Assembly: GCF_000154825.1 (NCBI RefSeq)
Contig: NZ_DS560015.1
Coordinates: 211,052-275,051 of the forward strand
Source: Anaerofustis stercorihominis DSM 17244
GTDB lineage: Bacteria; Bacillota; Clostridia; Eubacteriales; Anaerofustaceae
Length of the DNA stretch: 64,000 bases
Direction: 5' to 3'
In this document: positions 15,129 through 24,046 of the stretch, one piece after another
Position numbering within the stretch: the stretch's first letter is position 1
Layout of the letters: every line of letters starts with the position of its first letter
Program-made: the position numbers and the translations under genes
The notes under the pieces: generated by a model
What the model was told of the DNA's origin: nothing
What the model saw: only the letters and a program-made list of their open reading frames with translations
Database searches by the model: none

Positions 15129-16133
15129 ATGAACATAAGAAAACAAAAAGAACGGGAAGAACTTAATAGACTCAGCGAATATGCCTTTAAAGTCATCGAT
15201 ACAAAGGGAAGAAAACGAAGTATAATCCCCTGTGAAATAAGGACGGACTTCGAAAGGGACAGGGATAGGATAATACATAGTAAGTCTTTCAGGAGACTTA
15301 AACATAAGACGCAGGTATTCATCTCTCCCGAGACAGATCACAACAGGACAAGGCTTACTCATACTCTCGAGGTATCTCAGATATCCAGGAGTATCGCCAG
15401 GGCACTTAAAGTCAATGAAGACCTGACGGAAGCCATAGCTCTGGGACACGACCTTGGACATACTCCCTTCGGTCACAGCGGAGAACAGGTACTTAATGAG
15501 ATATGTCCTTTTGAATTCAGACACAATATTCAAAGCGTAAGAGTGGTTGAGAGGATAGAAAACGACGGCAGAGGGCTCAATCTTACACATGAAGTGATTG
15601 ACGGGATAAAGAACCACTGTCACGGTTTCAAGCCTTCTACCTTAGAAGGAGAGATAGTTTTCTTTTCAGATAAGATTGCTTATATAAATCACGATATAGA
15701 TGATGCCGTTCGTTTCGGAGTACTCAAAGAGAAAGATATTCCCGGAATATTTACGGAAGTTCTCGGGAATACTAATTCACAGAGGATAAATACCATGATA
15801 ATGGATATAATCAAAAACAGTTTACATAAAGATAAAATAAAAATGAGCGATGAAATCTATAAAGCGACAATGGGACTGAGAAAATTTTTGTTTGAAAATG
15901 TATATCATTCCAAAATGGCAATCGAAGAAGGGAATAAGGGTAAGGCTATAGTAAAACGGCTTTACGATTATTATACGAAGCATCCGGAAAAAATGCCGAC
16001 TGATTTTTATAAAAGAGTAGAATCTGACGGACTGAGCAGGAGCGTATGCGACTACGTTGCATGTATGTCCGATATTTTTGCTATAAATACTTATAAGGAA
16101 TTGTTTATTCCGAGTACTATTTGGGGAATGTAA
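15129..16133 (+). CDS. dgt: dGTP triphosphohydrolase (dGTPase), HD superfamily
   Basis: 335 aa from ATG 15129; an upstream in-frame codon at 15093 lies in the repeat and is rejected. The protein has the HD-domain metal ligands RLTHTLEV and GHDLGHTPFGH, and FRRLKHKTQVF near the N-terminus, all typical of the short Firmicutes dGTPase type. It converts dNTPs to nucleosides and tripolyphosphate. It precedes dnaG-rpoD, the order seen in many Clostridia. Repeat copies abut both ends of the gene. The ribosome site (AAAGAG) is weak. Confidence 0.9.
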   Translation: MNIRKQKEREELNRLSEYAFKVIDTKGRKRSIIPCEIRTDFERDRDRIIHSKSFRRLKHKTQVFISPETDHNRTRLTHTLEVSQISRSIARALKVNEDLTEAIALGHDLGHTPFGHSGEQVLNEICPFEFRHNIQSVRVVERIENDGRGLNLTHEVIDGIKNHCHGFKPSTLEGEIVFFSDKIAYINHDIDDAVRFGVLKEKDIPGIFTEVLGNTNSQRINTMIMDIIKNSLHKDKIKMSDEIYKATMGLRKFLFENVYHSKMAIEEGNKGKAIVKRLYDYYTKHPEKMPTDFYKRVESDGLSRSVCDYVACMSDIFAINTYKELFIPSTIWGM

Positions 16134-16138
16134 AATGG

Positions 16139-16703
16139 TTAAGGGCTGTCCGCCCTTAAAAACCTGACCATATTTTGACTATCGGAAGACTTCGTAAGAA
16201 GGCTTACTAAATTTTGAGGAACAAAATTTAGATGTGGTAACACATGCGATAACATGAGCAAATTTGCCAAAGGCAAGATTTGCAAATGCACATAGAAACC
16301 ATTCGCAAATGCTCATAAATGGCATTTGCTCCTGTTGACCTCTGAGCTTTGCTCAGTTAAATCTTAACTAAAGTTAAGATTTACAAAACTCCTTTGGAGT
16401 TTTGGGTCAGTTACAATATGGATAAAACGACCCCGCTGGGCGCGGTGCCTAAGCCTTCGGCAAAAGAGATATTAAACTTACTGAAGTCATTCATCCGCTA
16501 TTTACCTGAAAGAGTTATTAATTTTAATATTTAATAGAACTTTTATTAAAAGGGTTGGGATAGCAGTTGTTTCAAAAATCTCGGGCAGAGATTTTTAGAA
16601 AATCCAACTGCGTTGAAAGCCATCACGGCGTTTGAGTGAAGCCATTTATTCTTAATCTTTGGGCGAGCAAAGATTAAGCAGGGTGTAAGGGGCAGAGCCC
16701 CTT
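16139..16703 (+). repeat. Dispersed structured repeat, copy E (largest, with internal hairpin insert)
   Basis: 565 bp. The 21-nt left palindrome starts 6 nt after the dgt stop. The first variable hairpin is expanded by about 250 nt containing several small hairpins (CTGAGC/GCTCAG, TCTTAAC/GTTAAGA, AAAACTCC/GGAGTTTT). Then CCGC-TGGGC-GCGG, GCC-TTC-GGC, ATATTAAAC, outer stem GCAGTTG (16563-16569)/CAACTGC (16605-16611), right hairpin TTAATCTTTG/CAAAGATTAA and palindrome AAGGGGCAGAGCCCCTT (16687-16703). Confidence 0.85.
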
Positions 16704-16751
16704 AGAGGTTTGTTTCTTAAAAAAGAAAAAAGAAAATTATTAAGGAGGAAT

Positions 16752-18575
16752 ATGAAGGGTTATTTTAAAAAAGATTTTATTCGCAGACTCGTAGACGATG
16801 CGGATATAGTAGGTATCATAAATCAGTACGTACCTCTTCAAAGGTCCGGTACGAGATATAAGGCGAGATGTCCTTTTCATACGGAAAAGACACCTTCTTT
16901 TGTGGTAACTCCCGAAATGGGCAGATATCACTGTTTTGGCTGCAATGCGAACGGTGATGTCCTCGATTTCCTCATGGAAATGAATAAGCTGGATTTCAGC
17001 GGAGCTGTGGAACTCCTTGCGGATATGGAAGGGGTAAATGTTCAGTACGAAGAAAACGGTAATTATACCAGAAGAAGCGAGAACGCAATAAGCTACAATG
17101 AAAAGCAGGAGCTTTATAACTGCATAAAAGACAGTGCGAATTATTATTATAAGAATTTGATGAAAAGCGGTGTGCCTCTAAAATATTTGCTCGACAGAGG
17201 ACTGAAAAAAGAAACGATAAAGAAATTCGGTCTTGGATATTCCATAAACGAATTCGATAATTTATATAACTATCTTGTAAAAGAAAAGAAGTATTCAGTG
17301 AATACTCTTATAAAAGCAGGGCTGGTACGTACAAACGATAAGAGGGGAGTGTATGATTATTTCAGAGATAGGATAATGTTTCCCATACAGGACGTCAACG
17401 GGAAGCTGATAGCTTTCGGAGGAAGGATATTCAAGAATGTGAAGAATGCTCCGAAGTATTTGAATTCTCCCGAAACCTTGGTATTCAAGAAAAACTCTAC
17501 ATTATATAACTTGAATAATGCGAGGAAAGAACTCAGCGAAAAGCCTCTTATATTGGTTGAGGGATATATGGACGTTATATCTCTGGTGAATAACGGGATA
17601 AATAACGCCGTAGCCACTTTGGGAACTGCCTTTAACATCAACCATGCAAAGCTTATAAATCGCTATACAAAAAACGTAGTCATAATGTACGACTCCGATA
17701 ACGCCGGTCTTAACGCGACGATAAAAGCCGGCGAGATCCTTGAGAGTGCCAATATTTATCCAAAAGTAGTAAGACTGCCGAAGGGAGATGACCCCGACAG
17801 CTACATATTAAATAATAGCATAGAGAAATTTAATAATTTGGTAGAAAATGGCGTAGACAGCATAGAGTTTAGAATAAAACTCCTTGAAGATAATCATAAT
17901 CTTTTGGATAATTGGGAAAAAGTGGATTTTATAAAAAAAGCCTGCGTCATAATAGGAAAAGTAGATGATGATGTAAGAAAAGAATTTTATATCAAATATC
18001 TTCACGAGAGGACAAAAGCCGAAATATCAACCATAGAAAAGGAAGTGAATACAAACAGCTTCATAACGCCCAATCATTTGGAGGAGGGTAAAAAGGATGA
18101 CAAAGAGCAGAATATAAGGAAACATCAGATAAAACAAAAAATCATAAGTGCTCAGGAGATGATACTGAAATATATGATAGACAATGCCCTCGATATCGAT
18201 AAGATAAAAGAAGTAAATTTAGATGAAGATATATTGGTGGGTGATGATTATAAAAAAATATATGAAAAGATAGTTTCTTGTATAAACTTAGGAAAAAAGG
18301 TTGACTTTATAGAACTATTTGATTATAATGATATATTGGCTACAACTATGTCACGAATTGTGTCTTTGGACCAAAATATAGATAGTGATGATTTAAATCA
18401 GGCAAAGAAAACGCTGATGGTTAACAATATAAACAAAAAAATCACAAAGGTTAAGCTTGCCATAAGAGATATTCAGGAATCTGAAGATAAAGAAATGTTG
18501 GATGTTTTGATAGCCGAATTCTACAAACTGAAATCAGAGCTTTTGAAAGCCAAAAACGGAGGTACACTTATATAA
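16752..18575 (+). CDS. dnaG: DNA primase DnaG
   Basis: 607 aa from ATG 16752 (AAGGAGG just upstream). The CHC2 zinc ribbon has Cys40, His43, Cys61 and Cys64. A catalytic core follows, with the TOPRIM domain containing [11 protein letters not shown] and MYDSDNAG. The C-terminal region is the helicase-interacting part. The enzyme makes RNA primers at the replication fork. The stop overlaps the start of rpoD (ATAATG), as in the macromolecular synthesis operon, which lacks rpsU here. No promoter is evident between repeat copy E and the gene, so the repeat may form part of the 5' leader. Confidence 0.96.
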   Translation: MKGYFKKDFIRRLVDDADIVGIINQYVPLQRSGTRYKARCPFHTEKTPSFVVTPEMGRYHCFGCNANGDVLDFLMEMNKLDFSGAVELLADMEGVNVQYEENGNYTRRSENAISYNEKQELYNCIKDSANYYYKNLMKSGVPLKYLLDRGLKKETIKKFGLGYSINEFDNLYNYLVKEKKYSVNTLIKAGLVRTNDKRGVYDYFRDRIMFPIQDVNGKLIAFGGRIFKNVKNAPKYLNSPETLVFKKNSTLYNLNNARKELSEKPLILVEGYMDVISLVNNGINNAVATLGTAFNINHAKLINRYTKNVVIMYDSDNAGLNATIKAGEILESANIYPKVVRLPKGDDPDSYILNNSIEKFNNLVENGVDSIEFRIKLLEDNHNLLDNWEKVDFIKKACVIIGKVDDDVRKEFYIKYLHERTKAEISTIEKEVNTNSFITPNHLEEGKKDDKEQNIRKHQIKQKIISAQEMILKYMIDNALDIDKIKEVNLDEDILVGDDYKKIYEKIVSCINLGKKVDFIELFDYNDILATTMSRIVSLDQNIDSDDLNQAKKTLMVNNINKKITKVKLAIRDIQESEDKEMLDVLIAEFYKLKSELLKAKNGGTLI

Positions 18576-19786
18576 TGACTCAAAAAAAGGTAAGTAAAGC
18601 AGTAAATATGGGTGACGATAAAAAAGTAAAAACAGAAGTTATAAATACAAAAGCAAAAACCAAAAAGAAAGTTAAGAAAGATCCTGTCAGAGCGGAAGTC
18701 AAAAAATTAAAGACGGTTGAAGATATAAAGGCTTGGGCTAAAAAAGAAAGCGTAGTTTCTCAAAGAGAAATGAACCAGCATTTTACGGATTTAAATTTCG
18801 GTTCCGACGAAATAGATGAAGTATTGGAGTTCTTCTTCAAAGAAGGCGTTGTGCTTCAGGATGATGACGAATCGGATAAAGATGTTGATGCTCTTTTGGA
18901 TGAAGATATAAAAGACGAAGATGTCAAAAAAGCCGAAGCTAAGGCATATGAACCATCGGTACATATAAACGACCCCGTAAGGATGTACTTGAAAGAGATA
19001 GGTAAAGTTGATCTACTCAGTGCTGAAGAAGAACTTGACCTTGCACAAAAGATAGAAAGCGGAGACGTTGAAGCGAGAAAGAAACTTTGCGAAGCAAACC
19101 TAAGGCTTGTGGTAAGTATAGCAAAGAGATATGTGAACAGGGGTATGTCATTCCTTGATTTGATACAGGAAGGTAACCTCGGTCTTTTAAAGGCAGTTGA
19201 AAAATTCGATTATACAAAAGGTTTTAAATTCTCTACATATGCTACATGGTGGATAAGACAGGCGATAACAAGAGCCATAGCCGACCAGGCGAGAACCATA
19301 AGGATACCGGTACATATGGTAGAGACTATAAACAAACTCAAGAGAGTTCAGAGAATGCTTATTCAGGATTTGGGAAGAGACCCAAATTCTCATGAAATAG
19401 CTAAAGAAATGGGTTTACCGGAAGAAAAAGTAAGAGACATAATGAAGATATCTCAGGATCCCGTATCCCTTGAAACTCCTATCGGAGAAGAAGAAGATTC
19501 TCACCTTGGAGATTTCATTCCCGATGACGATGCGGTGGCTCCCGAAGAAGCCGCAAGTTATATGCTCCTTAGGACACAGCTTTTCGAAGTGTTGAAAACT
19601 CTGACCGACAGAGAAGCAAAAGTACTTATTCTAAGGTTTGGGCTTGAAGACGGCAGACCGAGAACACTTGAAGAGGTAGGGGATATATTCTGCGTTACGA
19701 GAGAGAGAATAAGACAGATAGAAGCTAAGGCTTTAAGAAAGTTAAGACATCCTACCAGAAGTAAAAAATTAAGAGATTTTCTATAA
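18575..19786 (+). CDS. rpoD: Primary RNA polymerase sigma factor RpoD (sigma-A)
   Basis: 403 aa. A Lys-rich N-terminus precedes region 1.1, an acidic linker, region 1.2 ([11 protein letters not shown]), region 2 with [17 protein letters not shown] and the -10 recognition segment [16 protein letters not shown], region 3, and region 4 with the helix-turn-helix [20 protein letters not shown]. It directs RNA polymerase to housekeeping promoters of the TTGACA/TATAAT type found throughout this window. It is translationally coupled to dnaG by a 1-nt overlap. Confidence 0.97.
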   Translation: MTQKKVSKAVNMGDDKKVKTEVINTKAKTKKKVKKDPVRAEVKKLKTVEDIKAWAKKESVVSQREMNQHFTDLNFGSDEIDEVLEFFFKEGVVLQDDDESDKDVDALLDEDIKDEDVKKAEAKAYEPSVHINDPVRMYLKEIGKVDLLSAEEELDLAQKIESGDVEARKKLCEANLRLVVSIAKRYVNRGMSFLDLIQEGNLGLLKAVEKFDYTKGFKFSTYATWWIRQAITRAIADQARTIRIPVHMVETINKLKRVQRMLIQDLGRDPNSHEIAKEMGLPEEKVRDIMKISQDPVSLETPIGEEEDSHLGDFIPDDDAVAPEEAASYMLLRTQLFEVLKTLTDREAKVLILRFGLEDGRPRTLEEVGDIFCVTRERIRQIEAKALRKLRHPTRSKKLRDFL

Positions 19787-19790
19787 AATG

Positions 19791-19818
19791 AAAGACCTGC
19801 GGTATGCGGGTCTTTTTT
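19791..19818 (+). terminator. Terminator of dnaG-rpoD
   Basis: AAAGACCTGC (19791-19800) pairs with GCGGGTCTTT (19806-19815) around GGTAT, with a T-run. Confidence 0.9.
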
Positions 19819-19871
19819 GTTTTCTTTTCCAAGAAACAAACAAATAAGAGGTTTCACCCCTTAAGCACCTA

Positions 19872-20229
19872 TAAGGGACGTTGTCCCTTACACGCTATTG
19901 CAGAGCTCAAGTCGAATTTTACAATTCAAGCTTTAGCTTAATGAATAAAATAAGCAGTTTTGTTTTAGAAATATTTGAAAGTTCCCTTATTTTATCTCTG
20001 TTAAAGATTTAACATCGCTGCCCTAAGCCTCTTACATTGAAAGTTTTATTTTAAATTGAATTAATAACTTTTTATGTAAAGGGGAGGGGTAGCTCTCAAT
20101 CCAAAAATCTCGGGCAGAGATTTTTAGGATATGTGAGAGCGTTAAAGCCACCACGGCGATTGAGTGGAGCCCTTTATCTAATCTTTGGGCGAACAAAGAT
20201 TAGCGGTGTGTAAGGGGCAGAGCCCCTTA
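19872..20229 (+). repeat. Dispersed structured repeat, copy F
   Basis: Left palindrome TAAGGGACGTTGTCCCTTA (19872-19890), a diverged left half, outer stem GCTCTCA (20092-20098)/TGAGAGC (20134-20140) around the AAAAATCT/AGATTTTT hairpin, the CCACCACGG and GAGTGGAGCC boxes, right hairpin TAATCTTTG/CAAAGATTA and TAAGGGGCAGAGCCCCTTA (20211-20229). The 50 nt before it look like an inverted copy of the right flank of other copies. Confidence 0.8.
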
Positions 20230-20253
20230 GGTAGGTATGTTTTATAATAAAAA

Positions 20254-20275
20254 ATCCCGAGAATAATCTCGGGAT
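20254..20275 (-). terminator. Terminator of the minus-strand tRNA-Asn
   Basis: Stem ATCCCGAGA/TCTCGGGAT with a 4-nt loop, T-run on the minus strand; same as the terminator at 22752-22778. Confidence 0.85.
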
Positions 20276-20332
20276 AAATTTTAAGGTTTAAGACCTTTTG
20301 ATATATTTTAACTTTGATTTTGTATAAAAAAA

Positions 20333-20408
20333 TGGCTCCCCAGGTAGGACTTGAACCTACGACCTTTCGGTTAACAGCCGACTGCTCCACCGATTGAGCT
20401 ACTGAGGA
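20333..20408 (-). tRNA. tRNA-Asn (GTT), copy 1
   Basis: 76 nt with encoded CCA. Acceptor TCCTCAG/CTGGGGA, anticodon loop CTGTTAA giving GTT, TTCAAGT T-loop. Identical to the plus-strand copy at 22619-22694. Confidence 0.95.
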
Positions 20409-20421
20409 ACGCTACTTAATT

Positions 20422-20449
20422 ATTATACACATCTATTATTAGATGTCAA
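20422..20449 (-). promoter_or_regulatory. Promoter of tRNA-Asn copy 1
   Basis: Consensus TTGACA (rc of 20444-20449), 16-nt spacer, TATAAT (rc of 20422-20427). The hexamers match those of copy 2 while the spacers differ. Confidence 0.85.
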
Positions 20450-20691
20450 TACCTTTTTTATCCATAAAATCAATTTTATAATTTAAATCGGTATTAAATC
20501 GTACTTCATTATTATATTCAATATCGGATATAATATACACAAAATATTTATTTTTTATAATATTTATTGAATAATGCTCTTTATTATTATAAAGCATATA
20601 AAATGATCCTTATATAATCTTAAACGAACAATAAAATCATGTTAAATAAAAAAATAATAATTCGAATTATTCGTAAACCAAAAATATAAAA

Positions 20692-20916
20692 TTATTTTTT
20701 CTTGTTTTTTAATCTCACCTTTGCTTCTTCTATTGTTTCTCCATCTTCAGTCAAATAATTATCTACAAATTTATCTTCTATTTTTTCATATGTGTCCACT
20801 ACCCTGTCTTCTATTTTCTTATAGCTCCCAGTTACGGTATCTTCGACTCTCTTGTAACCTCCTTTGACCTTTTCTTCTATCATTTTATTTATCTTTACCA
20901 AGTTTGATTTTGCCAT
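20692..20916 (-). CDS. Small coiled-coil protein with YKKIED-type repeats
   Basis: 74 aa, ATG at 20916 with AAGGGG upstream. It is built of an 11-residue repeat: YKRVEDTVTGS, YKKIEDRVVDT, YEKIEDKFVDN, then LTEDGETIEEAKVRL. The pattern suggests an amphipathic helix of the kind found in YtxH/apolipoprotein-like small proteins of Firmicutes, often near TetR regulators. It is divergent from the TetR gene at 21048, which may control it. No enzymatic function is suggested. Confidence 0.75.
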   Translation of the reverse strand: MAKSNLVKINKMIEEKVKGGYKRVEDTVTGSYKKIEDRVVDTYEKIEDKFVDNYLTEDGETIEEAKVRLKNKKK

Positions 20917-21047
20917 TTTAGCCCCTTTCTTAAATCACCGACACTTGTCTGTTTAATATGATTTTAGTATAATATGATAAAAACAGCATTTCAATCATCA
21001 ATAAATGAATATTTGTTGGAATAATAAATAAGAAAGACAGTAGTATT

Positions 21048-21569
21048 ATGAATACAAAGAATAATAAAAGAAGAAAAGAATCTGTGAAGAAGATAGAAAA
21101 AGCATTCTTCGATTTGATGCAGTATAGTGACATAAAAGATATCACCGTAACAGATATCTGTAAAAAAGCTGAACTGAACCGTTCTACTTTCTATGCAAAC
21201 TACTTGGATATTATAGATTTGGCTGAAAAAATAAAGGATAAAATGATTGAAGATTTCAATGATTTATACTCCGATGAGCATAGTAATAATTATAACTCAA
21301 ATGATTATTTAAAGCTATTTGAGCATATCAAGGAAAATCAATTGTTTTATAAGACATATTTCAAATTGGGGCTTGATAATTCCTTCGATATTACAAGATA
21401 TGATACTAATTTGTCAAAAAAATATTACGACGATAAAAACATAAAATATCATATGGAGTTTTTTAGAGCGGGAATTACCTCAATAATTAAGATGTGGCTC
21501 AATGACGGCTGTGATTTATCATCAAAAGAACTTTTTGAAATAATAAAAGAAGAATATCAAGGAAAATAA
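21048..21569 (+). CDS. TetR/AcrR-family transcriptional regulator
   Basis: 173 aa. The N-terminal helix-turn-helix reads ITVTDICKKAELNRSTFYANY (residues about 34-54), the standard TetR_N signature with FYxNY. The C-terminal part resembles the TetR_C type with a YxTYFKLG-like segment and ends in a short helix. The gene is divergent from the small coiled-coil gene, with about 130 bp between them, and next to a Vat-like resistance gene. Its ligand is unknown; it could govern either neighbour. Confidence 0.88.
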   Translation: MNTKNNKRRKESVKKIEKAFFDLMQYSDIKDITVTDICKKAELNRSTFYANYLDIIDLAEKIKDKMIEDFNDLYSDEHSNNYNSNDYLKLFEHIKENQLFYKTYFKLGLDNSFDITRYDTNLSKKYYDDKNIKYHMEFFRAGITSIIKMWLNDGCDLSSKELFEIIKEEYQGK

Positions 21570-21702
21570 AACTTGATTTGATATCAGTGATTTATATAAG
21601 AATTTTAAAATGATTTTTTCATATAGCATATACTTAAAATCATAGGCTAAATTATTTACATATTTCAAGTAATAGTTTTTTTAGTCCAATTATATAAAGA
21701 CA

Positions 21703-21737
21703 GTTTAAGAGATAATTTCCTTAAGCTGCCTTTAAGT
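21703..21737 (-). terminator. Hairpin at the end of the Vat-like gene
   Basis: On the minus strand AAAGGCAG pairs with CTGTCTTT, with inner TTAAG/CTTAA pairing. The following T-run is poor. Confidence 0.5.
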
Positions 21738-22367
21738 TTATTTTAAATTTTCTGCATTTCCCGATTTTATTGCTTCGATATTCTCCCTTATTTTTTCTTT
21801 ATCCCAATCCCACCATTTTATTTCAAGTAAAGAATTCACGGTTTTGTCGTCAATTCTCTTTTTTATGGGTTTTGCAGGAACTCCGCCGACGACAGTATAA
21901 GGTTCGACATCTTTTGTTACCACTGAACGTGTCGCGATGACTGCACCGTCACCTATGGTAACTCCAGCCATAATGACCGCTTCGTACCCGATCCATACAT
22001 CGTTTCCAATTACAATATCGCCTTTATTATCCCAAGACTGAGCAACATCTTTTATGTCAAGCCCCCACTCATCAAAGAACAGCGGGAATGGATACGAAGA
22101 CAAGGACTTCATCGTATGATTGGCACTGTTAAATAGAAATTTTGCACCGCATCCTATCGAGCAAAACTTGCCAATAATAAGTTTATCGTTATTTATCGGA
22201 TAATGATATAAAACATTATTCTTCTCAAACTGTACAGGGTCGTTTACAAAGTCATTATACATTGTAAAGTCTCCCACGGTTATGTTTTCATTTGTAATCA
22301 CATTTTTTAAGTAAATCGTTTCTTTATCACCCTTACGAGGGTATATTTTATTTTCCGGAATAGTCAT
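21738..22367 (-). CDS. Vat-family streptogramin A O-acetyltransferase (xenobiotic acetyltransferase)
   Basis: 209 aa, the length of Vat enzymes. The left-handed beta-helix repeats ([44 protein letters not shown]) enclose the catalytic loop FNSANHTM with His84, then the C-terminal [10 protein letters not shown] helix. The arrangement closely follows Vat(D): [31 protein letters not shown]. It would acetylate group A streptogramins or related acceptors with acetyl-CoA; the CatB chloramphenicol branch is a near relative. AGGAGG precedes ATG. A short leader ORF lies upstream. Confidence 0.85.
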   Translation of the reverse strand: MTIPENKIYPRKGDKETIYLKNVITNENITVGDFTMYNDFVNDPVQFEKNNVLYHYPINNDKLIIGKFCSIGCGAKFLFNSANHTMKSLSSYPFPLFFDEWGLDIKDVAQSWDNKGDIVIGNDVWIGYEAVIMAGVTIGDGAVIATRSVVTKDVEPYTVVGGVPAKPIKKRIDDKTVNSLLEIKWWDWDKEKIRENIEAIKSGNAENLK

Positions 22368-22394
22368 AAAATCCTCCTATTATATTTGATTTTT

Positions 22395-22430
22395 TTAAGC
22401 TAATCCGGTAAAAGCAATGCAAAGCTTCAT
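22395..22430 (-). CDS. 11-residue leader peptide upstream of the Vat-like gene
   Basis: ATG at 22430 is preceded by GAGGTGG (rc of 22437-22443) with 6-nt spacing. It encodes MKLCIAFTGLA and a TAA stop, 28 nt before the Vat-like start. Ribosome-stalling leader peptides are known to induce several resistance genes. The good ribosome site and position suggest such a role here. It is an inference; no pairing between leader and vat ribosome site was worked out. Confidence 0.5.
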   Translation of the reverse strand: MKLCIAFTGLA

Positions 22431-22446
22431 TTGTTACCACCTCTCT

Positions 22447-22500
22447 TATTCATAATAAGATAATATCATATTCAAACATTAAATGCTATCTTATAATAAG
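22447..22500. promoter_or_regulatory. Inverted repeat upstream of the Vat-like leader
   Basis: Arms around TAATAAGATA and TATCTTATAATAAG flank about 25 nt of AT-rich sequence. It lies where a promoter or operator of the Vat-like gene should be. The pairing is imperfect and the function is not established. Confidence 0.4.
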
Positions 22501-22576
22501 TGTATAAAAGGTAATATTTGCTATGATTATATATATTTAAATTAATTGAAATTTTTTAAATTATATAAAATTCTTC

Positions 22577-22604
22577 TTGACATATTTTTCCTGATATGTA
22601 TAAT
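22577..22604 (+). promoter_or_regulatory. Promoter of tRNA-Asn copy 2
   Basis: TTGACA (22577-22582), 16-nt spacer, TATAAT (22599-22604). Confidence 0.9.
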
Positions 22605-22618
22605 AGTTTAAGTAGCGT

Positions 22619-22694
22619 TCCTCAGTAGCTCAATCGGTGGAGCAGTCGGCTGTTAACCGAAAGGTCGTAGGTTCAAGTCCTACCTGGGGAGCCA
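22619..22694 (+). tRNA. tRNA-Asn (GTT), copy 2
   Basis: 76 nt with encoded CCA, identical to copy 1 at 20333-20408. Confidence 0.95.
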
Positions 22695-22751
22695 TTTTTT
22701 TATACAAAATCAAAGTTAAAATATATCAAAAGGTCTTAAACCTTAACATTT

Positions 22752-22778
22752 ATCCCGAGATTATTCTCGGGATTTTTT
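22752..22778 (+). terminator. Terminator of tRNA-Asn copy 2
   Basis: ATCCCGAGA (22752-22760), loop TTAT, TCTCGGGAT (22765-22773), then T residues. Confidence 0.88.
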
Positions 22779-22798
22779 ATTATAAAAATATACCTACC

Positions 22799-23243
22799 TA
22801 AGGAGCTCTGCCCCTTACACCCAGCGAAGTTTTTTCCGAAGAAAAAAACTTCGAGAAAAATTCTTCCACTGCGTGGTGCCCAAGCCTTCGGCAAAAGGGA
22901 TATTAAACATCCTCCCGGGGACATATCCAGATTACCTGAGAGATTTATAACCTTTAATAAAGGATAAGAATTTTATTAAAGGAGTTGGGAGCAGCATTTT
23001 GCAGAAAATCTGGTCTCTATAAGCCGCCGAGGCTTTAGCGGAAGCATTTTGACTGTTTACCCATTTGAAAAATGGGCTGGATTAAAAAAATCCGGATGTG
23101 CCTCGGCACGTTAAACAGCACGAGCGGATTTGCAACAGCAATATTTGCGAGTTTCCATAAGTTATTTTTTTCTTCTAAAAAAACTTCGCTGGGTTCTTAA
23201 GGGACAGCGTCACTTATAGATGTTTAAGGGGTAAAATCCCTTA
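22799..23243 (+). repeat. Dispersed structured repeat, copy G (core hairpin lost)
   Basis: Left palindrome 22799-22817, variable hairpin CGAAGTTTTTT/AAAAAAACTTCG, CCAC-TGC-GTGG, GCC-TTC-GGC, AAAAGGGATATTAAAC. The outer covarying stem is degenerate. The right end has TAAGGGACAGCGTCACTTA (23198-23216) and an additional TAAGGGGTAAAATCCCTTA (23225-23243). Part of the right half contains an inverted piece of the left variable hairpin (AAAAAAACTTCGC). Confidence 0.75.
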
Positions 23244-23323
23244 TTTGTTTGTTTCTTGAAAAGAAATTATTTTAAAATCAAGGATTTTATGGTATACTAA
23301 ATTTGTTATTTAAAGGAATAATT

Positions 23324-24046
23324 ATGGTTAATTTGGATATAAGACTAAAAGCGGTGTATGATTTGGCGGAAAAGTGCGATACATTTTTGGATGTAGGTTC
23401 CGATCACGGATATTTACCGCTTCACCTGATAAAAAATAATATAATAAATAAAGCTGTAGTCAGTGATATAAATGAGGGACCTCTTTTTAATGCAAAGGAA
23501 AACTTTGAATTATATAAAATGAGGGATAAGGCTAAGTTTATACTCACAGGCGGACTTAGAGATATAGAAACGAGGGATATCGACGCAGTCTCCATATGCG
23601 GTATGGGCGGTGAGCTTATAATAAGTATTCTCGAAGAAGATAAAACAAAAGCAAAAGGATTTGATTATCTTATACTCCAACCTATGAACAGTGTGAACCT
23701 CGTTAGAAAGTATCTTTACGAAAACGGCTATACCATTGTAAAAGAGGATTTGGTAAAAGACCGACATCACTTTTATAATATATTAAAAGTCATACCAAAG
23801 AAAGATAATAGAGAATTCGATGAGATATTCTTTGACTTGGGATATGAACTTTTTAAAGAAGGAAATGAAAATTTTATCGAATTTATAGATTATAAAATAA
23901 GAGTAAATAAAAAAATAATAGAGAATTGTAAAAGTAAAAATTCCGAAAATGCCAAAAGGGCGAAGGAAAAAGCGGTTGATTATATAAATAGGCTGGAAGG
24001 GGTAAAAAAAGATTATGAGAGTAAAAGATGTAATAGAGTATATTAA
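23324..24046 (+). CDS. trmK: tRNA (adenine(22)-N(1))-methyltransferase TrmK
   Basis: 240 aa from ATG 23324 (AAAGGAAT upstream; an in-frame TTG at 23303 is less likely). Class I SAM fold with FLDVGSDHGYLPLHL (motif I), ICGMGGELI and LQPMNSVNLVRKYL, all diagnostic of TrmK. It methylates A22 in the D-arm of tRNA. The next gene, a Nif3-like protein, overlaps it by 32 nt, the same order as yqfN-yqfO after rpoD in Bacillus. Confidence 0.93.
   Translation: MVNLDIRLKAVYDLAEKCDTFLDVGSDHGYLPLHLIKNNIINKAVVSDINEGPLFNAKENFELYKMRDKAKFILTGGLRDIETRDIDAVSICGMGGELIISILEEDKTKAKGFDYLILQPMNSVNLVRKYLYENGYTIVKEDLVKDRHHFYNILKVIPKKDNREFDEIFFDLGYELFKEGNENFIEFIDYKIRVNKKIIENCKSKNSENAKRAKEKAVDYINRLEGVKKDYESKRCNRVY

Larger units (their letters stand above)
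20209..20419 (-). repeat. Inverted-duplicate arm 1 (tRNA-Asn unit)
   Basis: About 210 bp that is the reverse complement of 22608-22819, with roughly three mismatches by eye. It contains the tRNA-Asn gene, its 3' flank, the terminator and the GGGGC palindrome of repeat copy F. Homology stops inside the palindrome region on one side and just upstream of the tRNA on the other. Confidence 0.9.
22608..22819 (+). repeat. Inverted-duplicate arm 2 (tRNA-Asn unit)
   Basis: Partner of 20209-20419 in opposite orientation. The arms enclose about 2.2 kb carrying the coiled-coil, TetR and Vat-like genes. The outer edge is the left palindrome of repeat copy G. Confidence 0.9.

Noticed and set aside
20178-20390. 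ORF of 70 codons on the minus strand over the tRNA-Asn region
   Set aside because: It covers a tRNA gene, a terminator and a repeat end; no ribosome site; the reading is a shadow.
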